Source: JBOHHM01 sp050725495 (lineage in GTDB: Bacteria > Pseudomonadota > Gammaproteobacteria > Burkholderiales > Burkholderiaceae_C). From it: a stretch of DNA of 8,921 nt. This document shows, one piece after another, positions 1 to 7,763 of the stretch (positions are counted from its first letter, which is position 1; each line of letters begins with the position of its first letter). The notes beneath the pieces were generated by a model that ran no database searches, was not told the origin of the DNA, and was given only the letters and a program-made list of their open reading frames with translations. Where the stretch lies: contig JBOHHM010000260.1 of NCBI GenBank assembly GCA_050725495.1, forward strand, positions 1 to 8,921. Reading direction: 5' to 3'. The position numbers and the translations under genes are program-made.

Positions 1-58
1 GTTCAAGCTCGGCCATGACTTCTGCCGTGCACGACAACGCGACTGCTACTCGTGGCAT
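1..58 (-). CDS. Possible 5' end of a leftward gene, product unknown (partial)
   Basis: An ATG at 58-56 on the minus strand opens a frame that runs 19 codons to the window edge without a stop, reading MPRVAVALSCTAEVMAELE. It lies about 33 bp downstream of the possible -10 box at 91-96, and a G-rich stretch (GGGGGT) precedes it by a few bases. Against it, third codon positions are not GC-biased like the other genes, and 19 codons without a stop is weak evidence. I do not recognise a family. It could equally be non-coding spacer. Confidence 0.18.
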   Translation of the reverse strand, partial: MPRVAVALSCTAEVMAELE

Positions 59-90
59 AAGACCCCCGCAAGACATACGATGGGTCCATC

Positions 91-120
91 ATAATATTAA
101 CTATAAATATTGCAATTAAA
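91..120 (-). promoter_or_regulatory. Possible sigma-70-like promoter reading leftward
   Basis: On the minus strand TTTAAT (120-115) and TATTAT (96-91) are separated by 18 bp. This is a reasonable -35/-10 pair and lies in the most AT-rich stretch of the window. It would fire toward the left edge. The call rests only on motif match and composition. Confidence 0.3.
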
Positions 121-316
121 CACTAGCCGCGAGGTTGCTGTCTGTCCTATGCCCAAGGCGTGGACTTGGAGCGAAACCGTTGTTCCACCAGAAAAGACTT
201 ATTGCGATTATTGCAAGAAACATTGGTGCCATGTCGAGCGAAATGGCTGGCGCCGAGAAGCAAGAGCGAGGGCCAAGGATTCAAGCCAGTTCACGGGCCC
301 GTCGCTGAGCGTCGCG

Positions 317-1096
317 TTACACAGCGCACATCTGGGCCGAGATGTCATGCACCATTTCCAACAGCGCCGGCGCCACCGTTCGCTCCAGAAAGCCCTTGCG
401 AACGATGCTGCTGTGCAGCCCGCAGTTGAAGACAAATATCTCGCCTTGAATCGCCCGCTTGAGCGGCACGGCGACGCCGTAGAAGTGGGTTTGCCACTCC
501 GCCAGGTTCACGCAGTAGCCAGACACCCGGAAGTCGCGCAGGGCGTCCTCGACACGCCGGTGCATGGCTGAGAAGGCCTTCGGCTCCTGAACCCGCAACT
601 GGTTGAGCGCTGCCTGGCGCTCGCGTGCAGACACGCCCGCCAGCCAGGCGCGCCCCATGGCGCTGGACATCATTGGCAGCAGCACACCGATGTCCGAATG
701 CGGCGTCAGGCTGTCCATCATGCGGCAGGTCTCGATGTTCACCATGTGCAGCCGGTCGCGCATGCCCATGGACACGGAGCAATTGAAGCGGTCGGCAAGG
801 GCCTGCATGTGCGGGCGCGCCTGCTGGCGCAGCTGCAGGTTGGCCAGCAGCGGATGGCCGAGCGAGAGCACCGGCATGCCAAGCCGATACTCGCGCCCGT
901 AGGGCGCATGGGTCAGGTAGCCCAGTTGGCACAGGGTGTAGATCAGTCGCGCGACGGTGGATCGGTCCTGCCCTGTTCGCTCGATGAAGTCGCGCGTGCG
1001 AAGACCACGCTCGCCGCTGCGAAAGCACAGCAGCAGCTCCAGCCCGCGCGCCAGCGTGGAGGCGAACTGACGGTCAACGTCCGGCCTGTCAGTCAT
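317..1096 (-). CDS. IclR-family transcriptional regulator (distal copy)
   Basis: A 259-residue protein of normal IclR length. The N-terminal winged helix-turn-helix covers about residues 10-75: FASTLARGLELLLCF, then the recognition region RSTVARLIYTLCQLGYL at about 45-61, then YRLG in the wing. The C-terminal effector domain covers about 85-255 and includes GMRDR, IETCR and GRAWLA, the usual IclR ligand-domain landmarks. The start is placed at the ATG of MTDRP, because a longer frame from 1153 would run further into the upstream gene. As placed, it overlaps the end of the preceding iclR by 8 bp, which suggests translational coupling; no good ribosome-binding site of its own is visible. It is clearly homologous to its neighbour. 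IclR proteins often sense the substrate or a CoA-pathway intermediate of the operon they control, so a role in regulating the two divergent operons here is likely. The ligand is unknown. Confidence 0.9.
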   Translation of the reverse strand: MTDRPDVDRQFASTLARGLELLLCFRSGERGLRTRDFIERTGQDRSTVARLIYTLCQLGYLTHAPYGREYRLGMPVLSLGHPLLANLQLRQQARPHMQALADRFNCSVSMGMRDRLHMVNIETCRMMDSLTPHSDIGVLLPMMSSAMGRAWLAGVSARERQAALNQLRVQEPKAFSAMHRRVEDALRDFRVSGYCVNLAEWQTHFYGVAVPLKRAIQGEIFVFNCGLHSSIVRKGFLERTVAPALLEMVHDISAQMCAV

Positions 1097-1847
1097 GGCC
1101 GGCCCATTGCTCGACCCATTGCACCACGCGTGCGCCGATGGCCTCTTGCGCACCGGCGGATGCAGGGGCGGCGCAGCCCACGACCACGCCTCCCCCGCGA
1201 GCGCCCGACAGCAAGGTGGCCACGGATACCTGTCCCTGTGCCATCAGCTCCTGCGATACGCAATAGCCCAGCTTGCTCAGGCGCAGGCGTTCCGTCTTCA
1301 CCTCCTCCCAGTACTGCTCGAACTCGGCAGGCTCGGCCCGCTTGACCGCACGCAGGACCTCCTCGCGCTCGAAGCGCGGCGCCGCGGCCAGCCAGGCCCG
1401 GCCGATCGCGCTGCCCACCATGGAAAGGCTGGCGCCAATGTCCAGCCCCACGGCGGCGCGCGGCTCGGCGCGGCAGGTTTCGATCAGCACGATGCGATGG
1501 CGCTCGCGCATGCCCAGGAAGACGGCGCCGTGTGTTGCGCGTGCCAGTGCCTGCATGGCAGGGCGCGCGCGCTGGCGCACGTCCAGGCTCAGGAGCAAGG
1601 GGTAGCCGACCGCCACGGCGGCGGCACCCAGGTGGTACTTGCGGCTGGCCGGATCCTGCTTGAGGAAACCCAATTCGCACAGGGTGTAGGTCAGGCGGGA
1701 AACCGCGGATCGAGACAGGCCGCAGCGGCGCACCAGGTCCGCATTGCCCAGAAGCGGCGCCGCCGCGTCGAAGCAGCGCAGCAGCTTCAGCCCGCTTTCG
1801 AGCGAGCTGGCAAACTGGTAATCGCGTGATTTCGTTTCGGCCTCCAC
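1089..1847 (-). CDS. IclR-family transcriptional regulator (proximal copy)
   Basis: A 252-residue IclR regulator. The winged helix-turn-helix spans about residues 11-73 (QFASSLESGLKLLRCF, then RSAVSRLTYTLCELGFL, then YHLG). The effector domain follows from about 88 to the end, with RQRARPAMQALA, GMRERHRIVLIETCR and GRAWLA. It starts at GTG: an in-frame TGA lies 6 bp upstream (1854-1856) and there is no early ATG in frame. No strong ribosome-binding site is seen, so the start is less certain than the gene. It begins 34 bp after the enoyl-CoA hydratase stop and overlaps the next iclR by 8 bp, which places it in the leftward operon. Its C-terminal third (VATLLSGARGGGVVVGCAAPAS) is richer in Gly and Ala than that of the sister protein, so the two may bind different ligands. 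Both may act on the divergent control region at 3647-3869. Confidence 0.9.
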   Translation of the reverse strand: MEAETKSRDYQFASSLESGLKLLRCFDAAAPLLGNADLVRRCGLSRSAVSRLTYTLCELGFLKQDPASRKYHLGAAAVAVGYPLLLSLDVRQRARPAMQALARATHGAVFLGMRERHRIVLIETCRAEPRAAVGLDIGASLSMVGSAIGRAWLAAAPRFEREEVLRAVKRAEPAEFEQYWEEVKTERLRLSKLGYCVSQELMAQGQVSVATLLSGARGGGVVVGCAAPASAGAQEAIGARVVQWVEQWAGHD

Positions 1848-1881
1848 GCACGGTCAGATGTGTGGATTGTGGCGTCTCGGG

Positions 1882-2646
1882 TCAGTGCCCGACCCAGACC
1901 GGGGCGCGCCGTTCCACGAACGAGCGCACACCCTCCTTGGCGTCCGCCGAGGCGGCGATCGGATCCTTGATCTTCTGCTGGCGCGCGAACATCTCGTCGC
2001 GCGGCCAGTCGCGCGACTCCTGCATCACCCGCTTGCTGGCCACCACCGCCAGCGGCGCATTGGCCAGGATGCGATCGGCCAGGCGCAGGGCTTCGGTCAG
2101 CGCCTGGCCCGGCTCGACCAGGCGATTGATGACGCCATGGCGTTCCAGATAATCAGCGGTCACGGTGTCGCCGGTCATGATGATTTCGGCGGCGATGCGG
2201 TAGGGCATCTGGTAGGGCAGGCGCAGCAGGCCGCCGGCCGAGGCGATCAGACCGCGCTTGACCTCGGGTAGCCCGAAGCGTGCCGTGCGTGAGGCCACGA
2301 GCATGTCGCAGGCCAGCGCCATCTCGAAGCCGCCGCCCAGCGCGTGGCCTTCGACGGCGGCGATCACCGGCTTGGCCGGCGGCGCTTCGGCCAGGCCGCC
2401 AAAGCCCTTGCCAGGAATGCGCGGCGTGCGGCCTTGCTGAAAATCCTTGAGATCCATGCCGCTGCAGAAGTCGCCGTTGGCGCCGGTCAGGATGCACAGG
2501 CGAAGCGCCGGATCGGCGTCGAGCTGCTCGAAGGCGGCGGACATCAGTTGCGCCATGGCCTGCGACGCGGCGTTGCGCATGCCGGGGCGGTTCATCGTGA
2601 CGATGAGCACTGCGCCACGGGTTTCGATCTGTACGGGTTCTGTCAT
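1882..2646 (-). CDS. Enoyl-CoA hydratase/isomerase (crotonase family)
   Basis: A 254-residue crotonase-fold protein, the usual length for a single-domain enoyl-CoA hydratase. The oxyanion-hole strands are MNRPGMRN (18-25) and GDFCSGMDL (58-66), followed by HALGGGFE at 101-108. The two catalytic glutamates of true hydratases (Glu144 and Glu164 in the rat mitochondrial enzyme) match Glu108 (GGGFE) and Glu128 (GLPE), with the same 20-residue spacing. This favours hydration of a 2-enoyl-CoA over isomerase or ligase activities of the superfamily. The start is the ATG of MTEPVQIE, chosen because GGAGA sits 6 nt upstream; an upstream ATG at 2706 would run into the receptor gene. It lies 19 bp after the Bug gene and is likely cotranscribed with it. 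A sensible role is to hydrate the enoyl-CoA made by the divergent kinase/dehydrogenase pair. The exact substrate cannot be read from sequence. Confidence 0.88.
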   Translation of the reverse strand: MTEPVQIETRGAVLIVTMNRPGMRNAASQAMAQLMSAAFEQLDADPALRLCILTGANGDFCSGMDLKDFQQGRTPRIPGKGFGGLAEAPPAKPVIAAVEGHALGGGFEMALACDMLVASRTARFGLPEVKRGLIASAGGLLRLPYQMPYRIAAEIIMTGDTVTADYLERHGVINRLVEPGQALTEALRLADRILANAPLAVVASKRVMQESRDWPRDEMFARQQKIKDPIAASADAKEGVRSFVERRAPVWVGH

Positions 2647-2652
2647 TCCATT

Positions 2653-2657
2653 TCTCC
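2653..2657 (-). promoter_or_regulatory. Ribosome-binding site of the enoyl-CoA hydratase gene
   Basis: GGAGA on the minus strand lies 6 nt before the ATG at 2646. It decides the start against a possible in-frame ATG 60 bp upstream. Confidence 0.7.
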
Positions 2658-2665
2658 AATGAGGT

Positions 2666-3646
2666 TCAAAAACTTGAGCTGTCGCGCGCGATGCCCGCGC
2701 GTTCAATCACCGTGCGCCACTTCGCCACTTGGGCATCGGTGAAGGCGCGCAGTCCATCAGGGGTCGATGTTTCGGCGACACCGCCCAGTTCGGCAAAGCG
2801 TTTCTTGAATTGCGCGGAGCGGATCACCTTGCCGAAGGCCTGGTTCAGGCGTGCCGTCTCGCTGGCCGGCAGGCCCTTGGGGGCATAGATGGCGAACCAC
2901 GCCAACGCCTCGACCGGCACACCCTGCTCGGCCAGGGTCGGCACATCCGGCTGGTCGGGCAGGCGCCGGGGGCCGGCCACGCCCACCAGGCGCAGCTTTC
3001 CGCCATGCACCAGCGCGGACGACGAGCTGAAATCGACGAACATCGTGTCGACCTGCCCGCCCGCGAGGTCGATCAGCGCGGGGCCGGTGCCTTTGTAGGG
3101 CACGTGCAGCATCTTGGTCCCGGTTTCCAGTTGCAGCAGCTCGGCCGCCAGGCGGTGCGCCGAGCCGTCACCGAGCGATGCGAAGCTCAGGGCATCCGCC
3201 TTGGCCTTGGCCAGCTTCACCACCTCCTGCGCATTCTTCGCCGGCAGGTCGGCGCGCACGGTCAGGATCAAGGGCATGGTGCCGATGAGGCTGATGGGCG
3301 TGAAGTCGCGCTTCACGTCGTAAGGCAGCTTCTCGTAGTAGGCGGGGGCGGTGCCGAAGGTGGAGCCGATGCCGAACACGACCGTGTTGCCATCGGGCGC
3401 CGCCTTGGCCGCCTGCGAGGTGCCGATGATGCCGCCGGCGCCGACCTTGTTCTCGATGATCACCTTCTGGCCCAGCTCGGCCTCGAGCGCCACCTGCATG
3501 CTGCGCGCGATCACGTCGCCGCCGCCGCCGGCCGGGAAGGGCACGATGAACTTCAGCATCCGTTCCGACTGCGCAAGCGCCGGTGCCTGCGCCATTACGG
3601 CAAGGGCCAAGACGGCAGCCACCTTCTTGATTCGCGAAAAACTCAT
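2666..3646 (-). CDS. Bug/TTT-family periplasmic solute-binding receptor (TctC-like)
   Basis: A 326-residue tripartite tricarboxylate transporter receptor of the Bug type. An N-terminal Sec signal peptide is evident: Lys/Arg near the start (SFSRIKK), a hydrophobic stretch (VAAVLALAVMAQAPALA) and a likely cut after Ala25 in ALA-QS. The mature protein begins with the family hallmark FIVPFPAGGGGDVIAR (33-48), followed by KAAPDGNTVVFG (81-92), LPYDVKRDFTPIS (107-119) and HVPYKGTGPALIDLAGGQVD (181-200). These loops build the two-lobed ligand cleft. Bug proteins usually bind small carboxylates. The start is the ATG of MSFSRIKK, preceded by AGGAGA at 6 nt; an upstream ATG at 3682 would add 12 residues unlike a signal peptide. 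It is the first gene of the leftward operon and probably delivers or senses the carboxylate this locus degrades. No TctA or TctB membrane subunits are present. Confidence 0.93.
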   Translation of the reverse strand: MSFSRIKKVAAVLALAVMAQAPALAQSERMLKFIVPFPAGGGGDVIARSMQVALEAELGQKVIIENKVGAGGIIGTSQAAKAAPDGNTVVFGIGSTFGTAPAYYEKLPYDVKRDFTPISLIGTMPLILTVRADLPAKNAQEVVKLAKAKADALSFASLGDGSAHRLAAELLQLETGTKMLHVPYKGTGPALIDLAGGQVDTMFVDFSSSSALVHGGKLRLVGVAGPRRLPDQPDVPTLAEQGVPVEALAWFAIYAPKGLPASETARLNQAFGKVIRSAQFKKRFAELGGVAETSTPDGLRAFTDAQVAKWRTVIERAGIARDSSSF

Positions 3647-3652
3647 TCGATG

Positions 3653-3658
3653 TCTCCT
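3653..3658 (-). promoter_or_regulatory. Ribosome-binding site of the Bug receptor gene
   Basis: AGGAGA on the minus strand stands 6 nt before the ATG at 3646. It supports that start over the in-frame ATG 36 bp upstream. Confidence 0.75.
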
Positions 3659-3697
3659 GCTCATGTGTGAGGGGTTCACCACCCTTCGTGCACTCAG

Positions 3698-3711
3698 GCT
3701 CGCATGCGAGC
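3698..3711. promoter_or_regulatory. 14-bp perfect palindrome, candidate operator
   Basis: GCTCGCATGCGAGC reads the same on both strands. It lies about 52-65 bp upstream of the Bug start codon, a normal place for an operator. Its half-sites TCGC/GCGA recur in the gapped repeat at 3791-3803, which suggests one protein may bind both. That the protein is an IclR regulator is inference. Confidence 0.4.
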
Positions 3712-3774
3712 GCCCAGGCCGCCATCGGTGTCCCTCTATGTGGGCAGATTCGTCATGGTGCGGCGTAGATCAAC

Positions 3775-3803
3775 ACAATTTTGCAATTGTTCGCACATAG
3801 CGA
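3775..3803. promoter_or_regulatory. Adjacent inverted repeats, candidate operator and promoter of the rightward operon
   Basis: ACAATT-TTGC-AATTGT (3775-3790) is a perfect 6-bp inverted repeat in a locally AT-rich patch. Directly abutting it is TCGC-ACATA-GCGA (3791-3803), a 4-bp inverted repeat with a 5-bp spacer. The site is about 67-95 bp upstream of the first rightward start codon, so a bound regulator could control transcription of the rightward operon. Function is inferred from position and symmetry only. Confidence 0.4.
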
Positions 3804-3857
3804 GACACTCGCAGCGCAGCGCAGGGTGCGTCTCCAGAATTGGGCAAACGAGTTACC

Positions 3858-3862
3858 GGAGA
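3858..3862 (+). promoter_or_regulatory. Ribosome-binding site of the first SDR gene
   Basis: GGAGA ends 7 nt before the ATG at 3870. It favours that start over an in-frame TTG at 3840. Confidence 0.65.
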
Positions 3863-3869
3863 CAAGCCA

Positions 3870-4640
3870 ATGAGCGTAAAGAAACTGATGAACCTGGAAG
3901 GGCGCACCGCCCTCATCACGGGCGGCGCGAGCGGGCTGGGCCTGCAGATGGCGCGGGCGCTGGGTGAGATGGGCGCCCACATCGCCATCCTGGACCGCAG
4001 CGAGGAAGAAATGCAGCGTGCCCGTGCCGAGCTGACGCACGAGGGCATCGCCGTCAGCACAGCGCAGTGCGACCTGCGCCAGACCGACACCATTGCGGAC
4101 GCAATCGGCCAGGTCGCCGGGCAGGGCGCCATCGACATCCTGATCAACAACGCCGGCGCCGGCTGGACCCAGCCGACCGTGGAGCATTCGCTGGAGGGCT
4201 GGCAGAAGCTGGTCGACATCAACCTGACCGGCACCTTCCTCGTCACGCAGGAAGTGGGGCGGCGCTTCATGATCCCCAGGCGCTACGGCAAGATCATCAG
4301 CATCTCGTCGTTCGCGGGACTGAAGTTCAACCCCAACAACACCGGGTTGTCCTACGGCACGACCAAGGGCGCGCTGGTGGCCTTCACCCGTTCGCTCGCC
4401 GGCGAGTGGGGCCCGTTCAACATCACCGTCAACTGCCTGGCGCCGGGCTACATCCCGACGCGCATGTCGCAGTACACGCTGGACACCTGGGGCGAGGAGC
4501 ACCTGCGCAACCAGGTGCCCATGCGCCGCATCGCCAGCCCGGAAGACCTGAGCGGCATCGCGGTGCTGCTGGCCTCCGACGCCTCGCGGCACATCACCGG
4601 CCAGACCATCGCCGTGGATGGCGGCATTACCGTCCTTTGA
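3870..4640 (+). CDS. Short-chain dehydrogenase/reductase, NAD-type (SDR 1)
   Basis: A 256-residue classical SDR, first gene of the rightward operon. Visible motifs are the dinucleotide loop TGGASGLG (18-25), Asp42 at the end of the second beta strand (AILDRSEEE), NNAG (93-96), Asn118, Ser147 in ISISSFAG, and YGTTK with Tyr162 and Lys166 as catalytic residues. The acidic Asp42 usually means NAD(H) rather than NADP(H). The Ser-Tyr spacing is about two residues longer than in FabG (FNPNNTGLSY insert), which may affect the substrate pocket. It ends with the usual VDGG near the C-terminus. The start at MSVKKLMNLEG has GGAGA 7 nt upstream. Given its neighbours, a plausible task is oxidising a hydroxyacyl-CoA (for example the 3-hydroxyacyl-CoA made by hydration), but free alcohols or sugars cannot be excluded. 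It is a diverged paralog of the SDR at 6941-7723. Confidence 0.9.
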   Translation: MSVKKLMNLEGRTALITGGASGLGLQMARALGEMGAHIAILDRSEEEMQRARAELTHEGIAVSTAQCDLRQTDTIADAIGQVAGQGAIDILINNAGAGWTQPTVEHSLEGWQKLVDINLTGTFLVTQEVGRRFMIPRRYGKIISISSFAGLKFNPNNTGLSYGTTKGALVAFTRSLAGEWGPFNITVNCLAPGYIPTRMSQYTLDTWGEEHLRNQVPMRRIASPEDLSGIAVLLASDASRHITGQTIAVDGGITVL

Positions 4641-4641
4641 C

Positions 4642-5697
4642 ATGGCGGCACGCATGCCATCCAGTGCCACGGGCGCGGCGGCGCTCGACCATGGCGCGCT
4701 GCACGACTACCTGACGCGCGAGCTGGGCAGCGGCGGCGGCAGGCCCCTGAAGGTGGAGCAGTTCAGCGGCGGCCAGTCCAACCCGACCTTTCGCCTCGAG
4801 TGGGGCGGCAAGGCCTACGTGCTCCGCAAGAAGCCCGCCGGGGTGCTGCTGCCCTCCGCGCACGCGGTCGAACGCGAGTTTCGGGTGATGCGCGCGCTGC
4901 ACGGCAGCGAGGTGCCCGTCCCCCAGGCACTGGCGCTGTGCCAGGACGCGGAAGTGATCGGCACGCCCTTCTACCTGATGGAGCTGGTCGAAGGCCGCCT
5001 GTTCTGGGACCCGTCGCTGCCCGAACAGACCGAAGCCGAGCGCGCGTCGATCTACGAAGAAGTGCTGCGCGTCATCGCCGCGCTGCATCGGGTCGATTGC
5101 GCTGCCGTGGGCCTCGCGGACTTCGGCAAGCCCGGCAACTACTTCGCGCGCCAGTTCGACCGCTGGTCGCGCCAGTACCGCGCCTCCGAGACCGAGCACC
5201 TGCCCGACATGGAGGCGGTGGTCGAGGCCCTGCCGGGTCGCCTTCCGGATTCGGGCGAGATGCGCCTGGTCCATGCCGACTACCGGCTCGACAACCTGAT
5301 CTTTCACCCCACGCAGCCGCGCATCGCCGCCGTGATCGACTGGGAGCTTTCAACCCTCGGCGATCCGCTGGCCGACCTGGCCACTCATTGCGTGGCGTGG
5401 CACCTGCCGCGCCGCTACTGGGGCCTGGCCGATGTGCCGCTGGCCGGCAGTGGTCTGCCGACCGAGCGCGACTACTGCGCGCGCTACTGCGCCCTCACGG
5501 GCCGCGAGCGCATCGAAGACTGGCCGGCCCTGGTGGCGTTCGCGCTCTTTCGCAAGGCCGCCATCAACCAGGGCATCGTCAAGCGTGCGCAGCAGGGCAA
5601 TGCGAGTTCGGCCAAGGCCCTGGATATCACGCGCGTGCGGCATATCGCGTCGGTGGCGCGCACTCTGCTGGAACAACCCGCCTCCTTGAAGGATTGA
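4642..5697 (+). CDS. APH-fold phosphotransferase, LvaA / ACAD11 kinase-domain type
   Basis: A roughly 351-residue kinase-like protein of the aminoglycoside-phosphotransferase/choline-kinase fold. Residues in order: glycine-rich loop GGQSNPTF (43-50), YVLRKKP with the ATP-binding Lys (about 59-65), VEREFRV (76-82), catalytic HADYRLDN (211-218; base Asp213, metal ligand Asn218) and VIDWELSTLGDP (231-242) in place of the DFG segment. GGQSNPTF, VLRKKPAG, IGTPFYLME and the DWELSTLGDPLADLA stretch match the N-terminal kinase domain of human ACAD11. That domain and P. putida LvaA phosphorylate the 4-hydroxyl of 4-hydroxyacyl-CoA, so this is the predicted reaction; antibiotic phosphorylation is unlikely. 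The next gene, 2 bp on, supplies the ACAD11 dehydrogenase half. The start is uncertain: ATGs at 4618 (inside the SDR), 4642 and 4654 are all in frame and none has a clear ribosome-binding site. 4642 is chosen as it follows the SDR stop by 1 bp. Confidence 0.87.
   Translation: MAARMPSSATGAAALDHGALHDYLTRELGSGGGRPLKVEQFSGGQSNPTFRLEWGGKAYVLRKKPAGVLLPSAHAVEREFRVMRALHGSEVPVPQALALCQDAEVIGTPFYLMELVEGRLFWDPSLPEQTEAERASIYEEVLRVIAALHRVDCAAVGLADFGKPGNYFARQFDRWSRQYRASETEHLPDMEAVVEALPGRLPDSGEMRLVHADYRLDNLIFHPTQPRIAAVIDWELSTLGDPLADLATHCVAWHLPRRYWGLADVPLAGSGLPTERDYCARYCALTGRERIEDWPALVAFALFRKAAINQGIVKRAQQGNASSAKALDITRVRHIASVARTLLEQPASLKD
5689..5693 (+). promoter_or_regulatory. Ribosome-binding site of the acyl-CoA dehydrogenase gene
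   Basis: AAGGA lies inside the last codons of the phosphotransferase gene, 6 nt before the ATG at 5700. It decides the start within a frame that stays open a further 900 bp upstream. Confidence 0.75.
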
Positions 5698-5699
5698 AC

Positions 5700-6940
<1,241 letters not shown>

Positions 6941-6944
<4 letters not shown>

Positions 6945-7723
6945 AGACGCTGGTCGAACGCTTGCGGCTCGACGGCCAGACGGTGCTGGTCACCGGCGCC
7001 TCGCGTGGCCTGGGCCTGCAGATGGCCGAGGGCTTCGGCGAAATGGGCGCGCAGGTGGTGCTCACCGCCCGCAACGAGGAAGACCTGGCGCAGGCGCGGG
7101 CGCAATTGGCCGAGCGCGGCATCCAGGCCCGCATCGTCGCCGGCAACGTGACCGACGAAGCCTTCCTGCCCGAGCTGCTGCGTTCCGCCGGCTCGCTCAA
7201 CGGCCGCATCGATGTGCTGGTCAACAACGCCGGCGCGGCCTGGGGCGGACCGGCTGAAGACGTGCCGCGCAAGGGCTGGGACAAGGTGATGGAGCTCAAC
7301 CTCAATGCGCTGTTTCGCCTGACGCAGGTCGTGGGGCGCGAGTTCATGATCCCGCGCCGCATGGGCAAGGTGATCAACATTGCCTCCATCTCCGGCCTGC
7401 GCAGCATCGTACCCAACCCGAGCCGCCCGTCGACCGTGGCCTACGACACCAGCAAGGCCGCCGTCATTGCGCTGACCCGCTCGCTGGCCACCGAATGGGG
7501 CCGCTACGGCATCAACGTCAACGCCATCGCGCCAGGGCCCTTTCCCTCGCAGATGAACACCTTGGCCGGCGACTGGGAAGCCCAGCTCAAGGCGGCCATT
7601 CCGCTGGGCCGCTTCGGCGGCGCCGAAGACCTCAAGGGCGCCGCCGTCTTCCTGGCCAGCGAGGCGGCGAGCTTCGTGCACGGCCACACGCTGGTGGTCG
7701 ATGGCGGCCGCACCTGCTGCTGA
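6941..7723 (+). CDS. Short-chain dehydrogenase/reductase, NADP-type (SDR 2)
   Basis: A 260-residue classical SDR. Motifs are TGASRGLG (18-25), Arg44 after the second beta strand (VVLTARNEED), NNAG (95-98), Asn120, Ser149 in NIASISG, and YDTSK with Tyr168 and Lys172. Arg22 and Arg44, together with the lack of an Asp after the second strand, point to NADP(H). The start ATG overlaps the preceding stop as ATGA, so it is probably translationally coupled to the dehydrogenase. It shares unusual blocks with the first SDR of the operon (LGLQMA, GEMGA, NNAGA-W and the segment VGREFMIPRRMGK), which shows they are diverged paralogs. By analogy with LvaD in the levulinate pathway, this NADPH-type copy could reduce a 4-oxoacyl-CoA to the 4-hydroxyacyl-CoA used by the kinase; that is inference. 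The C-terminus ends in two cysteines (RTCC). Confidence 0.9.
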
Positions 7724-7747
7724 ACAACGTCTTGCCGCCACACCCAC

Positions 7748-7752
7748 AGGAG
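7748..7752 (+). promoter_or_regulatory. Ribosome-binding site of the FMN oxidoreductase gene
   Basis: AGGAG lies 11 nt before the ATG at 7764, slightly far but the best match nearby. It favours that start over an in-frame ATG at 7701 inside the preceding SDR. Confidence 0.6.
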
Positions 7753-7763
7753 CCATCGACCCC

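Larger units (their letters stand above)
1..316. other. Left-end region without a confident gene; AT-rich core
   Basis: This stretch lies beyond the stop codon of the last IclR gene and is clearly less GC-rich than the rest of the window, most of all between 88 and 125. That core holds the palindrome TAATATTA (92-99) and two copies of AATATT (93-98 and 106-111). Short reading frames cross the region on both strands, but none has a good ribosome-binding site, the third-position GC bias of the neighbouring genes or a recognisable protein. No clear stem plus T-run terminator was seen for the leftward operon below position 317. The region is most simply an intergenic spacer with a promoter for something outside the window. 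Confidence 0.5.
3647..3869. promoter_or_regulatory. Divergent promoter/operator region between the two operons
   Basis: This 223-bp stretch separates two divergent operons and must hold promoters for both. It contains the perfect 14-bp palindrome GCTCGCATGCGAGC (3698-3711), the 6-bp inverted repeat ACAATT/AATTGT with a 4-bp spacer (3775-3790), and TCGC-ACATA-GCGA (3791-3803). It also has a distant 7-bp inverted pair CTATGTG (3736-3742) and CACATAG (3794-3800), and three direct copies of CGCAG (3810-3824). No textbook -35/-10 pair stands out; TTGCAA (3781-3786) is a possible rightward -35 box with only a weak -10 match near 3804-3809. Inverted repeats placed here are natural operator candidates for the IclR proteins encoded in the leftward operon. 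Confidence 0.6.

Noticed and set aside
110..571. Rightward frame with a CDYCKKHWCH zinc-finger-like string
   Set aside because: It overlaps the end of the well-supported IclR gene on the other strand, has no good start signal, and its downstream part is a mirror of IclR coding sequence. The cysteine motif is most likely chance.
1097..1153. Earlier start (1153) for the distal IclR regulator
   Set aside because: It would overlap the upstream iclR by 65 bp and add residues unlike the family N-terminus. MTDRP gives the same N-terminal layout as the sister protein.
3647..3682. Earlier start (ATG at 3682) for the Bug receptor
   Set aside because: It would place a His/Arg-rich segment before the signal peptide, while AGGAGA is ideally spaced for the ATG at 3646.
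3810..3824. Three CGCAG direct repeats as a CRISPR or iteron array
   Set aside because: Three adjacent 5-bp copies without spacers in GC-rich DNA are too short for either; noted only as part of the control region.
4642..5697. Aminoglycoside resistance role for the APH-fold protein
   Set aside because: The motifs match the ACAD11/LvaA kinase branch and the genes around it are all for acyl-CoA metabolism.
4800..5699. Upstream in-frame extension of the dehydrogenase, suggesting a fused protein
   Set aside because: This frame overlaps the phosphotransferase gene out of frame and gives an Arg-rich nonsense sequence. AAGGA and the ATG at 5700 give a normal dehydrogenase N-terminus.
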